This document shows, one piece after another, positions 1-6,139 of a stretch of DNA of 6,139 bases (the first letter of the stretch is position 1; each line of letters begins with the position of its first letter). Position numbers and translations under genes: made by a program. Source of the DNA: Gammaproteobacteria bacterium (GTDB lineage Bacteria > Pseudomonadota > Gammaproteobacteria > Francisellales > CACEW01); contig JANQIS010000199.1 in the NCBI GenBank assembly GCA_028282045.1, positions 1 to 6,139 of the forward strand, given 5' to 3'. The notes beneath the pieces were generated by a model, which saw only the letters and a list, made by a program, of their open reading frames with translations, ran no database searches and was not told the origin of the DNA.

Positions 1-2254
1 TGTACGCAACTACACCATCGGCGATGTTATTGCCCGTTATCAGCGTATGCTGGGTAAGAACGTACTGCAACCGGTCGGCTGGGATGCATTTGGTTTACCG
101 GCTGAAAATGCTGCCGTTAAACACGGCGTACACCCTAAAGAATGGACGCAAAAGAACACGGCTAAAATGCGCAGCCAGTTCCAACGCCTGGGTTATGCCT
201 ATGACTGGTCCCGCGAGTTGGCCACTTGTGATCCGGATTACTATCGCTGGGAACAATGGCTATTTACTAAGTTATACGAGAAAGGCTTGGTATATAAAAA
301 GGAATCTCAGGTTAACTGGGACCCGGTGGATCAAACAGTGCTGGCTAATGAGCAAGTCATCGATGGCAAAGGCTGGCGATCCGGGGCTCCAGTTGAGCAA
401 CGTGAAATCTCACAATGGTTTATCAAAATCACTGCCTATGCTGAAGCGTTATTAAATGACCTGGACCAATTAAAAGCCGGTTGGCCTGAGCAAGTCATTA
501 CCATGCAGCGCAACTGGATTGGGCGTTCTGAAGGCGCTGAGGTAGATTTCAAATTGATGGGTCACGATGATGTTATTTCTGTCTATACTACTCGTCCAGA
601 TACTTTGTTTGGTGTAACTTATCTTGCTTTATCAACTGAACATCCTCTAGTAAAAACCGCCAGCCAACACGACGCTAAGTTAAAAGCCTTTATCGATGAG
701 TGTCACCACCATTCGACCATGGAAGCTGAGTTAGCCACTATGGAAAAGCTTGGCATGGATACTGGCCTCAAAGCGATTAACCCGCTCAACGGTAAAGAAA
801 TTCCCATTTGGACAGCAAATTATGTACTGATGGATTATGGCTCTGGTGCTGTGATGGCGGTGCCGGCCCATGATGAGCGTGATTATGAGTTTGCCCAAAA
901 ATATCAATTGCCCATTGAGCAAGTTATCCAGCCAAATGATCCGGAGGCTGACTTAAATAAAGCGGCCATCACTGGCAATGGTATCTTGATTCACTCCGGT
1001 CAATTTAACGATACGGCAAAAAAAACCATCACCCAGTACCTTACCGGCCAGCATTGCGGCCGTGCTCAAGTAAATTATCGCCTGCGCGACTGGGGTGTAT
1101 CACGCCAACGCTTCTGGGGTACACCTATTCCGATGTTAGAAGATGCCGATGGTAATCACTACCCAGTCCCTGAGTCAGATCTACCCGTCACTTTACCTGA
1201 CGATGTTATTCTCGATGGCATTGGCTCACCATTAGCCAAACATAAAGGCTTTCGTAACGTTGGGAATTATCAGCGTGAAACCGACACTTTTGATACCTTT
1301 GTTGAGTCTTCATGGTACTACGTGCGCTATTGCTGCCCTGATGCTAAGGCCATGACTGATGAGCGCGTTAATTACTGGATGCCAGTAGACCAATATGTTG
1401 GCGGTATCGAACATGCCTGTATGCACCTGCTCTATGCTCGTCTGTTCTATAAGCTCATGCGTGATTTAGGTTTGGTACAAGGCAATGAGCCTTTTTTACG
1501 CCTGTTAACCCAAGGTATGGTGTTGAAAGATGGTGCTAAGATGTCTAAATCCAAAGGCAATACCGTTGATCCTGAAGCATTAATTGCCCAATTTGGCTCT
1601 GATACCGTCAGACTGTTTTCCATCTTTGCTGCCCCACCGGATCAGTCACTAGAGTGGTCTGACAAAGGGGTTGAAGGTGCTTATCGCTTTTTGAAAAAAT
1701 TATGGCAGTATGTGGCCACACATCGTAATGTGCTGGCTGGTAACACGACCATAGACAGTAGCAAATTATGCGCTACCGACAAACAGGCACGCTTTAGAGT
1801 ACACCAATGCTTAAAGAAAATGACCGATGATATGGAGCGCTTACAACTCAACACGGTGGTCTCCGGTGCAATGAAAATATTCAATACCCTGGCTGATACA
1901 CAAGATGAGGCGTTACGTGCTGAGACCATGAGTATTTTAATCCGTACACTCAATCCTATTACACCGCATATCTGTCATGCGCTATGGGAAGCACTAGGCC
2001 AAGGCAGTACTATTCATGATGCACCCTGGCCACAGTATGATCCGGCCGCATTGGTGCAAGACTCGATCGAAATGGTCATTCAGGTTAATGGAAAGGTACG
2101 TGGCAAAATACAACTGCCTGCCAATGCTGATAAAACCACTATCGAGACGATGGCACTGGCCAATGAGAATGTGCAGCGTTTTATAAATGGCACAAGCGTG
2201 CGTAAAATAATTGTGGTTCCAAAAAAGTTAATTAACATTGTGGCCTCATCATGA
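1..2254 (+). CDS. leuS: Leucyl-tRNA synthetase (LeuRS), 5'-truncated by the window edge
   Basis: Cytoplasmic class Ia synthetase that charges tRNA-Leu with leucine and hydrolyses mischarged products. The visible 750 residues begin at base 2 with VRNYTIGDVIARYQRMLGKN, the segment that follows the HIGH motif in E. coli LeuRS; base 1 would be the last base of the HIGH histidine codon, so about 52 residues are missing. Numbering from the first visible residue: GWDAFGLPAE at 26-35; a degenerate zinc-module region near 105-130 whose usual cysteines are replaced (VNWDP, GWRSG); the CP1 editing domain about 171-357, with the threonine-rich TTRPDTLFG at 196-204 and the conserved editing aspartate in AHDERD at about 291; GGIEHA at 467-472; KMSKS at 513-517 (bases 1538-1552). 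A helical anticodon-binding domain and the C-terminal domain with VNGKVRGKI (695-703) follow. The leucine-specific insertion found in E. coli before KMSKS is absent. The stop overlaps the lptE start by ATGA, suggesting an operon. Identity is certain. Confidence 0.98.
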   Translation, partial: VRNYTIGDVIARYQRMLGKNVLQPVGWDAFGLPAENAAVKHGVHPKEWTQKNTAKMRSQFQRLGYAYDWSRELATCDPDYYRWEQWLFTKLYEKGLVYKKESQVNWDPVDQTVLANEQVIDGKGWRSGAPVEQREISQWFIKITAYAEALLNDLDQLKAGWPEQVITMQRNWIGRSEGAEVDFKLMGHDDVISVYTTRPDTLFGVTYLALSTEHPLVKTASQHDAKLKAFIDECHHHSTMEAELATMEKLGMDTGLKAINPLNGKEIPIWTANYVLMDYGSGAVMAVPAHDERDYEFAQKYQLPIEQVIQPNDPEADLNKAAITGNGILIHSGQFNDTAKKTITQYLTGQHCGRAQVNYRLRDWGVSRQRFWGTPIPMLEDADGNHYPVPESDLPVTLPDDVILDGIGSPLAKHKGFRNVGNYQRETDTFDTFVESSWYYVRYCCPDAKAMTDERVNYWMPVDQYVGGIEHACMHLLYARLFYKLMRDLGLVQGNEPFLRLLTQGMVLKDGAKMSKSKGNTVDPEALIAQFGSDTVRLFSIFAAPPDQSLEWSDKGVEGAYRFLKKLWQYVATHRNVLAGNTTIDSSKLCATDKQARFRVHQCLKKMTDDMERLQLNTVVSGAMKIFNTLADTQDEALRAETMSILIRTLNPITPHICHALWEALGQGSTIHDAPWPQYDPAALVQDSIEMVIQVNGKVRGKIQLPANADKTTIETMALANENVQRFINGTSVRKIIVVPKKLINIVASS

Positions 2255-2799
2255 CTTTCTTATCTACTCGCTCATGGTCCATCTTTTGTTTTATCGGCAT
2301 GTTATTGCTGGCAGGATGTGGCTTTCATTTACGCAAAGGCATCACATTAAGTAATGTCATCCAACCGATTTATATCGATGCGGCAGCACCGAATTCACCT
2401 TTAGTGCAGTTAATTGAGAACCAGCTCAAAGCCAATGATGTTGCACTCACATCCTCTAGTAAAGTGGCTAAATTAGTTTTGCACATTAGTAAAATACAAA
2501 GCAATACAGAACTCACTAGCTTGCGTGGTGGTTCTGAAGCAGGTCAGTATACGGTAACAACATCCGTTACTATTAGTGCAACTGGTGCAAACGGCCGCAC
2601 CTTAATCAAGCCAAACACCATCACACAACAACGCACCTACTCCAGTAATGCCACTCAGACGCTCTCTTCTGGTTACATGAGCAACAGTATTACCAGCCAG
2701 ATGCAACAAAGCCTGGCTAATCAAGTGCTATCACAAATCGCTGCGATCAACGCCACCATTAAAACCACCCCCACAACCAAACACTCACCGGCATCATGA
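2251..2799 (+). CDS. lptE: LPS-assembly lipoprotein LptE
   Basis: Outer-membrane lipoprotein that plugs the LptD barrel and helps place lipopolysaccharide at the cell surface. The 182-residue product starts with a signal peptide whose hydrophobic core (FCFIGMLLL) ends in a lipobox LLAGC, predicting lipidation at Cys23. GFHLR directly after the cysteine is the family's hallmark mature N-terminus (GWHLR in E. coli). Further support comes from NSPLVQLIENQLKANDV near 48-64 and a central beta-rich stretch with QYTVTTSVTISATG, both aligning by eye with E. coli LptE. The residue after the lipidated Cys is Gly, not Asp, which fits outer-membrane sorting. The C-terminus is a Thr/Pro/Ser-rich tail (TIKTTPTTKHSPAS). 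Length is close to the E. coli protein (193). The ATG overlaps the leuS stop and the stop overlaps the holA start, both as ATGA, as in the conserved leuS-lptE-holA order. No Shine-Dalgarno is seen, which fits coupled translation. Confidence 0.93.
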   Translation: MTFLSTRSWSIFCFIGMLLLAGCGFHLRKGITLSNVIQPIYIDAAAPNSPLVQLIENQLKANDVALTSSSKVAKLVLHISKIQSNTELTSLRGGSEAGQYTVTTSVTISATGANGRTLIKPNTITQQRTYSSNATQTLSSGYMSNSITSQMQQSLANQVLSQIAAINATIKTTPTTKHSPAS

Positions 2800-3803
2800 A
2801 GCTCAGCTTAACACAAGCTATCGCTCAAATTGGTGCTGGAAAGCTCCCCATTTATTGGTTTTTTAGTGAAGATCCTTTTCTGCTGGAAGATGCCTGCGAG
2901 CAGTGTCGGCAACAAGTTAGGAAAACTGGCATCGAAGAGATCTATACTGTTGCGATCTCAAAGCAGTTTGACACCGATCAACTTGACCAAACCACACAAA
3001 ATCAGTCTCTATTTTCTCAGCAACAAGCGTTATTGCTTAAGTGTGAGAATATGCCACCAGAAACACTGACCAAGTGGTTGCTGAACTATTTAATCAATCC
3101 AAGTGCAGATATCACGTTATTTGTTTTTAGTGGCCGGCTTTCTGCACAGCAACAAAGAACCAAATGGTTTAAGCGGGTGGAGCAAGTTGGTGCCCATATT
3201 CCTTTATGGCCTCCGGCACGCCATGAACTGTGCGCCTGGCTAGGGCAACTTGCCAAACGTTACCAGTTAGCTCTATCAACAGAAGCTGTACAATGGCTGG
3301 CGGAATGTACCGAAGGCAACTTATTTGCCGCCAAACAGACCTTTGAAAAACTTGCTGCAACCCAGAGTAAAACCTCGTTAACTTTGGACGATGTACAAAC
3401 CACTTTGCAGTATGATGCTGCTCACTTTAGTGTCTTTGAATGGGCAAATGCCCTGCTCTTGGGTGATGTTGCGCGTGCTATACGTATCCTTGAAGCACTA
3501 CAGCAAGAACAAGTTGAACCGACTATTCTGGTTTGGTCACTAGCCAAAGAGCTGCGCCTGATAATTGCACTGCATCTGGCCAGGCACCCGTTTGCCAGCG
3601 CTTGTAAAAGTTTAGGCATCTGGCCAAAACGCCAACCGCCTTTTCAGCAAGCACTGCGGCGCCTGACACTAGCGGACTGTCACCGTGCCTTACAACAGCT
3701 TACCCAAATAGATCGGATCATTAAAGGTATCGAGCCTGGGTCGATCTGGTTAACTTTACACAAGCTTACTGCTACGTTATGCTCACCAAAACTTGCAGCG
3801 TGA
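2796..3803 (+). CDS. holA: DNA polymerase III subunit delta
   Basis: Delta subunit of the clamp loader, which opens the beta sliding clamp and loads it on primed DNA. The 335-residue length matches the family (E. coli 343). Features aligning by eye with E. coli HolA: an N-terminal AAA+-like domain with IYWFFSEDPFLLEDA (19-33), a degenerate nucleotide-site region since delta does not bind ATP; QSLFSQQQALLL (70-81), the clamp-contacting region; EGNLFAAKQTFEKL (173-186); DAAHFSVFEWANALLLGD (207-224), the start of the C-terminal collar domain; EPTILVWSLAKELR (241-254); and IKGIEPGSIWLTL (309-321). Its ATG overlaps the lptE stop as ATGA, arguing for coupled expression. In E. coli nadD follows directly; here the next gene is rsfS. 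An alternative start is unlikely because the overlap geometry and family N-terminus agree. Confidence 0.94.
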   Translation: MKLSLTQAIAQIGAGKLPIYWFFSEDPFLLEDACEQCRQQVRKTGIEEIYTVAISKQFDTDQLDQTTQNQSLFSQQQALLLKCENMPPETLTKWLLNYLINPSADITLFVFSGRLSAQQQRTKWFKRVEQVGAHIPLWPPARHELCAWLGQLAKRYQLALSTEAVQWLAECTEGNLFAAKQTFEKLAATQSKTSLTLDDVQTTLQYDAAHFSVFEWANALLLGDVARAIRILEALQQEQVEPTILVWSLAKELRLIIALHLARHPFASACKSLGIWPKRQPPFQQALRRLTLADCHRALQQLTQIDRIIKGIEPGSIWLTLHKLTATLCSPKLAA

Positions 3804-3849
3804 CCAATTGCTGATTAAACTGACGATAACGAATTTAATTAATAGCCAT

Positions 3850-4203
3850 ATGGATTTAACAACAACCTTGTCCATTACTGATATCATCACCGAAGCATTA
3901 CATGATTTAAAGGCCCAAGATGTGGCTATCATTGATGTTGACCATCTGACCACCATCACCGATTATATGATTGTTGCCAGCGGAACATCAAAACAACATG
4001 TACGTAGTATCGCACGCCATATGATTGACGTTGCCAAATCGCACCATATCGAAATCAATGGTGTAGAAGGCACTGATGTGAGCGAATGGGTTTTAATTGA
4101 CCTGGGTGATGCTGTCGTACACGTTATGACTCCGGAAATTCGCAAATACTACGAAATTGAGAAACTCTGGAACGTTGATGATATCGATGAAGCAGCATCT
4201 TAA
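3850..4203 (+). CDS. rsfS: Ribosomal silencing factor RsfS (Iojap/YbeB family)
   Basis: Small protein that binds L14 on the large ribosomal subunit and blocks subunit joining when nutrients are short. The 117-residue product carries the family signatures: KAQDVAIIDV (21-30), TDYMIVASGTS (37-47), GVEG (71-74), WVLIDLGD (80-87), VHVM (90-93) and RKYYEIEKLW (98-107), followed by a short acidic tail. The reading frame is open upstream to a TTG at 3793 inside holA, but the ATG at 3850 is chosen because it places the conserved core about as far from the N-terminus as in E. coli (105 residues) and the upstream 19 codons do not resemble the family. No clear Shine-Dalgarno precedes it. The 46-base gap from holA is A/T-rich; nadD, normally here, is absent. 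The gene probably belongs to the leuS-lptE-holA transcript. rlmH, its usual downstream neighbour, is also missing. Confidence 0.95.
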   Translation: MDLTTTLSITDIITEALHDLKAQDVAIIDVDHLTTITDYMIVASGTSKQHVRSIARHMIDVAKSHHIEINGVEGTDVSEWVLIDLGDAVVHVMTPEIRKYYEIEKLWNVDDIDEAAS

Positions 4204-4222
4204 CGACTAAAAGTTTTTTGAA

Positions 4223-4267
4223 TTCCATCGCAGTATGTATAAACATGAGGGTGATGGAAATCTTTTT
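4223..4267 (+). terminator. Possible rho-independent terminator after rsfS
   Basis: An inverted repeat begins 19 bases past the rsfS stop. Arms TTCCATCGC (4223-4231) and GTGATGGAA (4251-4259) form 9 pairs including one G-U, and the enclosed loop can form a second small stem, ATGT (4235-4238) with ACAT (4243-4246). TTTTT follows at 4263-4267, three bases after the stem. The stem is only moderately G/C-rich and the T-run short, so termination may be weak. It sits where the rsfS-ended operon would stop before the separate dacA promoter. It could instead be a small dispersed repeat. Confidence 0.4.
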
Positions 4268-4305
4268 GCAACCAAGCATGAGTTTAAAAGGCAAAGAGTA
4301 TTAAC

Positions 4306-4335
4306 GGGGTTACTTACAATTGACTAAGTACGCCC
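4306..4335. repeat. Imperfect inverted repeat in the rsfS-dacA spacer
   Basis: GGGGTTACTTA pairs with TAAGTACGCCC across the 8-base loop CAATTGAC: six perfect pairs (4311-4316 with 4325-4330), a 2x2 mismatch, then three G-C pairs (4306-4308 with 4333-4335). It lies immediately upstream of the -35 region proposed for dacA and has no T-run after it, so an operator-like or structural role is more plausible than termination. No function can be assigned from sequence alone. Confidence 0.35.
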
Positions 4336-4365
4336 TTGGTGATCAGCTAGCCTTACCGTTACAAT
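4336..4365 (+). promoter_or_regulatory. Candidate sigma-70 promoter for dacA
   Basis: TACAAT at 4360-4365 is a strong -10 match (5 of 6). TTGGTG at 4336-4341 is a weak -35 match (3 of 6) with an 18-base spacer. Transcription would start near 4372, giving a leader of about 25 bases before the dacA ATG at 4398. The location after a possible terminator supports dacA being transcribed separately from the leuS group. This is a by-eye match only. Confidence 0.4.
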
Positions 4366-4397
4366 AAAACGCATTGCTTACTTTATGTTGTTTTGTC

Positions 4398-5582
4398 ATG
4401 CCTCGCATCCCCTTCATTTGTTTGCTCAGTTTATTCATCCCTATTTGCAGTCAAGCCGAGCTAACACACGTTAAAGCAGACGCAACGCCTACGATTCCCA
4501 CACGACAACACACACTACAACGGCCCCAATTACCACCAGTAATCCCAAGCATCCAAGTCCCTGCGGACTCATGGGTTCTTTTGTCTTACAACTCCGGTCA
4601 AATGCTGGCAAGCCACGATGCTAATGAAGAACTACCTCCGGCAAGCTTAACTAAACTGATGACTGCTTATGTAGTATTGCAGGCTATTGAACAAAACCGT
4701 ATTCACCTTGATGATGTCGTCACTATTAGCACCAAGGCAGCTAAAACGGGGGGCTCGCGCATGTTCCTAAAAGTTGGCGAGAAAGTCTCAGTAGAGAACC
4801 TGCTCAAAGGCATGATTATTGAATCAGGTAACGATGCTGCTGTTGCACTGGCTGAACATGTTGCCGGCAATGAAGCCGCTTTTGCCCATCTGATGAACCA
4901 CACAGCGCTACAATTAGGTATGACACATAGTCACTTTGAAAACGCCAACGGTCTACCGGCAAAAAACCAATATACCTCAGCGCATGATATGGCTATATTG
5001 GCACGCACTTTGATTGCCCATTTTCCAAAAGAGTACCGCTGGTATTCACAAACCAGCTTTACCTGGAATGGCATCACCCAACATAGCCGCAATATCCTGA
5101 TGCGCCGCAACCCGAATGTTGATGGATTGAAGACTGGTTATACTAAAGCAGCACAATACTGCCTGGTGGCCTCACAGCATGACGGTAAGGCACGTATGAT
5201 TGCTGTGGTCATGGGTACCAAGTCTCCACAGGTACGTGCTGATGCAGCACAAAAACTCCTAACCTTTGGATTGCGTTTTTTCAAAAACCACACCCTCTAT
5301 CAAGCCCATCAAATAATTCAGTCAGTAACAATTGCCAACGGCAAACAATCCACACTAAAAGTGGGTCCGGGCAGCCCAGTCATTGTAACAACACCAATAG
5401 GCCATTATGATCAGCTACAGGCACAAGCTCAGGTAATGAAAAACCTACACGCGCCCATCAAAGCCAGCCAACGTGTCGGTGTCATCACTGTCAGTGTGGA
5501 TCACAAGCCGATTAAAACTGTGCCGTTAATCGCCTTGGAAGCTGTTGACAAGGGTAGCTGGTGGCATCGTGTTTTCAATTAG
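4398..5582 (+). CDS. dacA: D-alanyl-D-alanine carboxypeptidase (PBP5/6 type)
   Basis: Periplasmic serine peptidase that removes the terminal D-Ala from peptidoglycan pentapeptides and is acylated by penicillin. With the ATG at 4398 the product is 394 residues. A Sec signal (PRIPFICLLSLFIPICSQA, cleavage likely after Ala20) is followed by a Pro/Thr-rich linker to about 57. The S11 catalytic domain has all three active-site motifs: SLTK (Ser83, Lys86), SGN (143-145) and KTG (245-247). LLTFGLRFF (287-295) leads into the beta-rich PBP5 C-terminal domain (about 309-380), where LHAPIKASQRVG resembles the E. coli LHAPLQKNQVVG. The protein stops at KGSWWHRVFN, about 11 residues shorter than the E. 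coli membrane-anchor helix. The frame is open upstream to a TTG at 4374, but the ATG gives a normal signal peptide. No Shine-Dalgarno is evident. PBP5, PBP6 and PBP6b paralogues cannot be separated from sequence alone; dacA is chosen because of the adjacent ybeD-lipB. Confidence 0.93.
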   Translation: MPRIPFICLLSLFIPICSQAELTHVKADATPTIPTRQHTLQRPQLPPVIPSIQVPADSWVLLSYNSGQMLASHDANEELPPASLTKLMTAYVVLQAIEQNRIHLDDVVTISTKAAKTGGSRMFLKVGEKVSVENLLKGMIIESGNDAAVALAEHVAGNEAAFAHLMNHTALQLGMTHSHFENANGLPAKNQYTSAHDMAILARTLIAHFPKEYRWYSQTSFTWNGITQHSRNILMRRNPNVDGLKTGYTKAAQYCLVASQHDGKARMIAVVMGTKSPQVRADAAQKLLTFGLRFFKNHTLYQAHQIIQSVTIANGKQSTLKVGPGSPVIVTTPIGHYDQLQAQAQVMKNLHAPIKASQRVGVITVSVDHKPIKTVPLIALEAVDKGSWWHRVFN

Positions 5583-5601
5583 TTCTTTGCTCACGTATAA
5601 T
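5572..5601 (+). promoter_or_regulatory. Candidate sigma-70 promoter for ybeD-lipB
   Basis: A perfect -10 hexamer TATAAT at 5596-5601 lies 18 bases after TTTTCA (5572-5577), a 4-of-6 match to TTGACA. The -35 lies within the last codons of dacA. Transcription would start near 5608, about 25 bases before the ybeD ATG at 5633. A second A/T-rich -10-like stretch (TATATAAC, 5611-5618) follows. The arrangement suggests that ybeD and lipB have their own promoter in addition to any read-through from dacA. Confidence 0.5.
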
Positions 5602-5632
5602 CAACCTCAGTATATAACAAGTAACATTGATT

Positions 5633-5902
5633 ATGGCCCAGGAAAAAGAAACCCATTTTGAATTTCCCTGCACGTTTCCCATCAAGGTGATGGGTGAGCA
5701 TGATGCTGGCTTGGAGAATTTTGTGCGCGATGCTTTGGAAAAACACCTTAAAGCTCCTGAGTCCGCTGAAATCAATGTGCGTGCCAGTAGTAATGGCAAA
5801 TTCATCTCCATCACAGCCACTTTCACCGCACATAGCCTGGAAGAGCTAAACGCACTATACGAAACCATCACGTCAAACCCCAAGGTTAAAATGGCAATTT
5901 AA
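5633..5902 (+). CDS. ybeD: YbeD / DUF493 family protein
   Basis: Small conserved cytoplasmic protein with a ferredoxin-like, ACT-like fold in the E. coli homologue. Its biochemical role is not established, but it is almost always next to lipB, and a regulatory link to lipoate metabolism has been suggested. The 89-residue product (E. coli 87) matches the family along its length: FEFPCTFPIKVMG (9-21, E. coli LEFPTPFTYKVMG), SSNGKFISITATF (52-64, E. coli SSKGNYHSVSITI), and LYETITSNPKVKMAI at the C-terminus (75-89). The ATG at 5633 is preferred to the TTG two codons upstream. Only a poor Shine-Dalgarno (AAGTAA) is visible. The stop is 3 bases before the lipB start, so the two are very likely co-transcribed. 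Confidence 0.93.
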   Translation: MAQEKETHFEFPCTFPIKVMGEHDAGLENFVRDALEKHLKAPESAEINVRASSNGKFISITATFTAHSLEELNALYETITSNPKVKMAI

Positions 5903-5905
5903 TTA

Positions 5906-6139
5906 ATGATGAATGTTCGTTATCTCGGACTGTGTAATTACACCGACACCTATCAAGCCATGCAGGAATTTACCGCGCAGTGTGATATACAGCGACCCGA
6001 TGCGATCTGGGTTTGTGAGCACCCACCTGTTTACACTTTAGGCCGGCATAGCAACCCAATGCACCTTCCAACAAAAAACACACTGCCTATTGTACAAACA
6101 GATCGTGGTGGCCAAATCACTTACCATGGTCCAGGACAA
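5906..6139 (+). CDS. lipB: Octanoyl-[acyl-carrier-protein]:protein N-octanoyltransferase LipB, 3'-truncated by the window edge
   Basis: Transfers octanoyl groups from acyl carrier protein to lipoyl domains of 2-oxoacid dehydrogenases and the glycine cleavage H protein, the first step of lipoate synthesis before LipA inserts sulfur. Only the first 78 codons are present, with the frame open to the final base. Recognisable segments are VRYLGLCNYTDTYQAMQEFT (4-23), IWVCEHPPVYTLGRHSN (34-50) and the signature DRGGQITYHGPGQ (66-78), nearly identical to the E. coli RGGQVTYHGPGQ. The catalytic lysine and cysteine lie beyond the window. Two tandem ATGs (5906 and 5909) could both serve as start; 5906 is taken as the first after the ybeD stop. 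No good Shine-Dalgarno is seen, and coupling to ybeD is likely. lipA would be expected downstream. Confidence 0.95.
   Translation, partial: MMNVRYLGLCNYTDTYQAMQEFTAQCDIQRPDAIWVCEHPPVYTLGRHSNPMHLPTKNTLPIVQTDRGGQITYHGPGQ

Noticed and set aside
24..455. A 143-codon + strand ORF in another frame within leuS.
   Set aside because: The leuS frame is unmistakable by motif here, and the alternative translation has no recognisable features.
3808..3839. A possible promoter (TTGCTG, then TTTAAT) ahead of rsfS.
   Set aside because: The spacer is 20 bases and the -10 is poor; the A/T-rich gap alone explains the resemblance.
3793..3849. An upstream TTG start extending rsfS by 19 codons into holA.
   Set aside because: The extra residues do not match the family and the ATG at 3850 gives the normal length; no ribosome binding site favours the TTG.
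4235..4327. A 30-codon ORF on the + strand (starting MYKHEGDGN) in the rsfS-dacA spacer.
   Set aside because: It overlaps both inverted repeats, has no ribosome binding site, resembles no family I know, and is short enough to be chance. It does not look like an rlmH remnant.
4320..4348. TTGACT at 4320-4325 as a -35 box for dacA.
   Set aside because: No acceptable -10 lies 16-18 bases downstream; TACAAT at 4360 is too far from it and pairs better with TTGGTG.
5575..5883. A 102-codon ORF on the minus strand opposite ybeD.
   Set aside because: It lies almost entirely antisense to a clearly conserved gene and its translation resembles no family; it is a shadow.
1..6139. Mobile elements, CRISPR arrays, tRNA or rRNA genes, toxin-antitoxin or defence genes.
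   Set aside because: The window is about 95% covered by seven recognisable housekeeping genes, and no such signatures were seen on either strand.

Overview
This 6.1 kb window is an ordinary chromosomal housekeeping stretch from a gammaproteobacterium. All genes lie on the + strand, packed tightly, with base composition of roughly mid-40s % G+C judged by eye. The gene set and order (leuS, lptE, holA, rsfS, dacA, ybeD, lipB) is a shortened version of the well-known gammaproteobacterial leuS-to-lipB neighbourhood. An outer-membrane LPS-assembly lipoprotein (LptE) shows a Gram-negative cell. The LeuRS type (no leucine-specific insertion before KMSKS, zinc cysteines replaced) recalls what I remember of Legionella, Coxiella and Francisella enzymes. 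A Legionellales-like or other host-associated gammaproteobacterium is therefore a reasonable guess, but this is inference and not proven here.

Layout. Positions 1-2254 hold leuS, cut at its 5' end just after the HIGH motif. It overlaps lptE (2251-2799) by ATGA, and lptE overlaps holA (2796-3803) in the same way, so these three look translationally coupled. After a 46-base gap comes rsfS (3850-4203). The only larger non-coding stretch (4204-4397, 194 bases) holds a hairpin with a short T-run (possible terminator), a second inverted repeat, and a plausible promoter for dacA. dacA (4398-5582) encodes a periplasmic D,D-carboxypeptidase. A second promoter-like sequence spans the end of dacA and precedes ybeD (5633-5902). 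lipB (5906-6139) begins 3 bases after ybeD and runs off the window.

Functionally, the first block mixes translation (LeuRS, ribosome silencing factor), envelope biogenesis (LptE) and replication (DNA polymerase III delta). The second block has peptidoglycan trimming (DacA) followed by lipoate metabolism (YbeD/LipB, normally followed by lipA). Genes that in E. coli sit between these (nadD and cobC between holA and rsfS; rlmH, mrdA, mrdB, rlpA between rsfS and dacA) are absent here, with no visible remnants.

I looked for a novel system on both strands and did not find one. The points most worth a second look are the contracted gene order, the structured rsfS-dacA spacer, the shortened DacA membrane anchor, and the general lack of Shine-Dalgarno sequences before the six visible starts.
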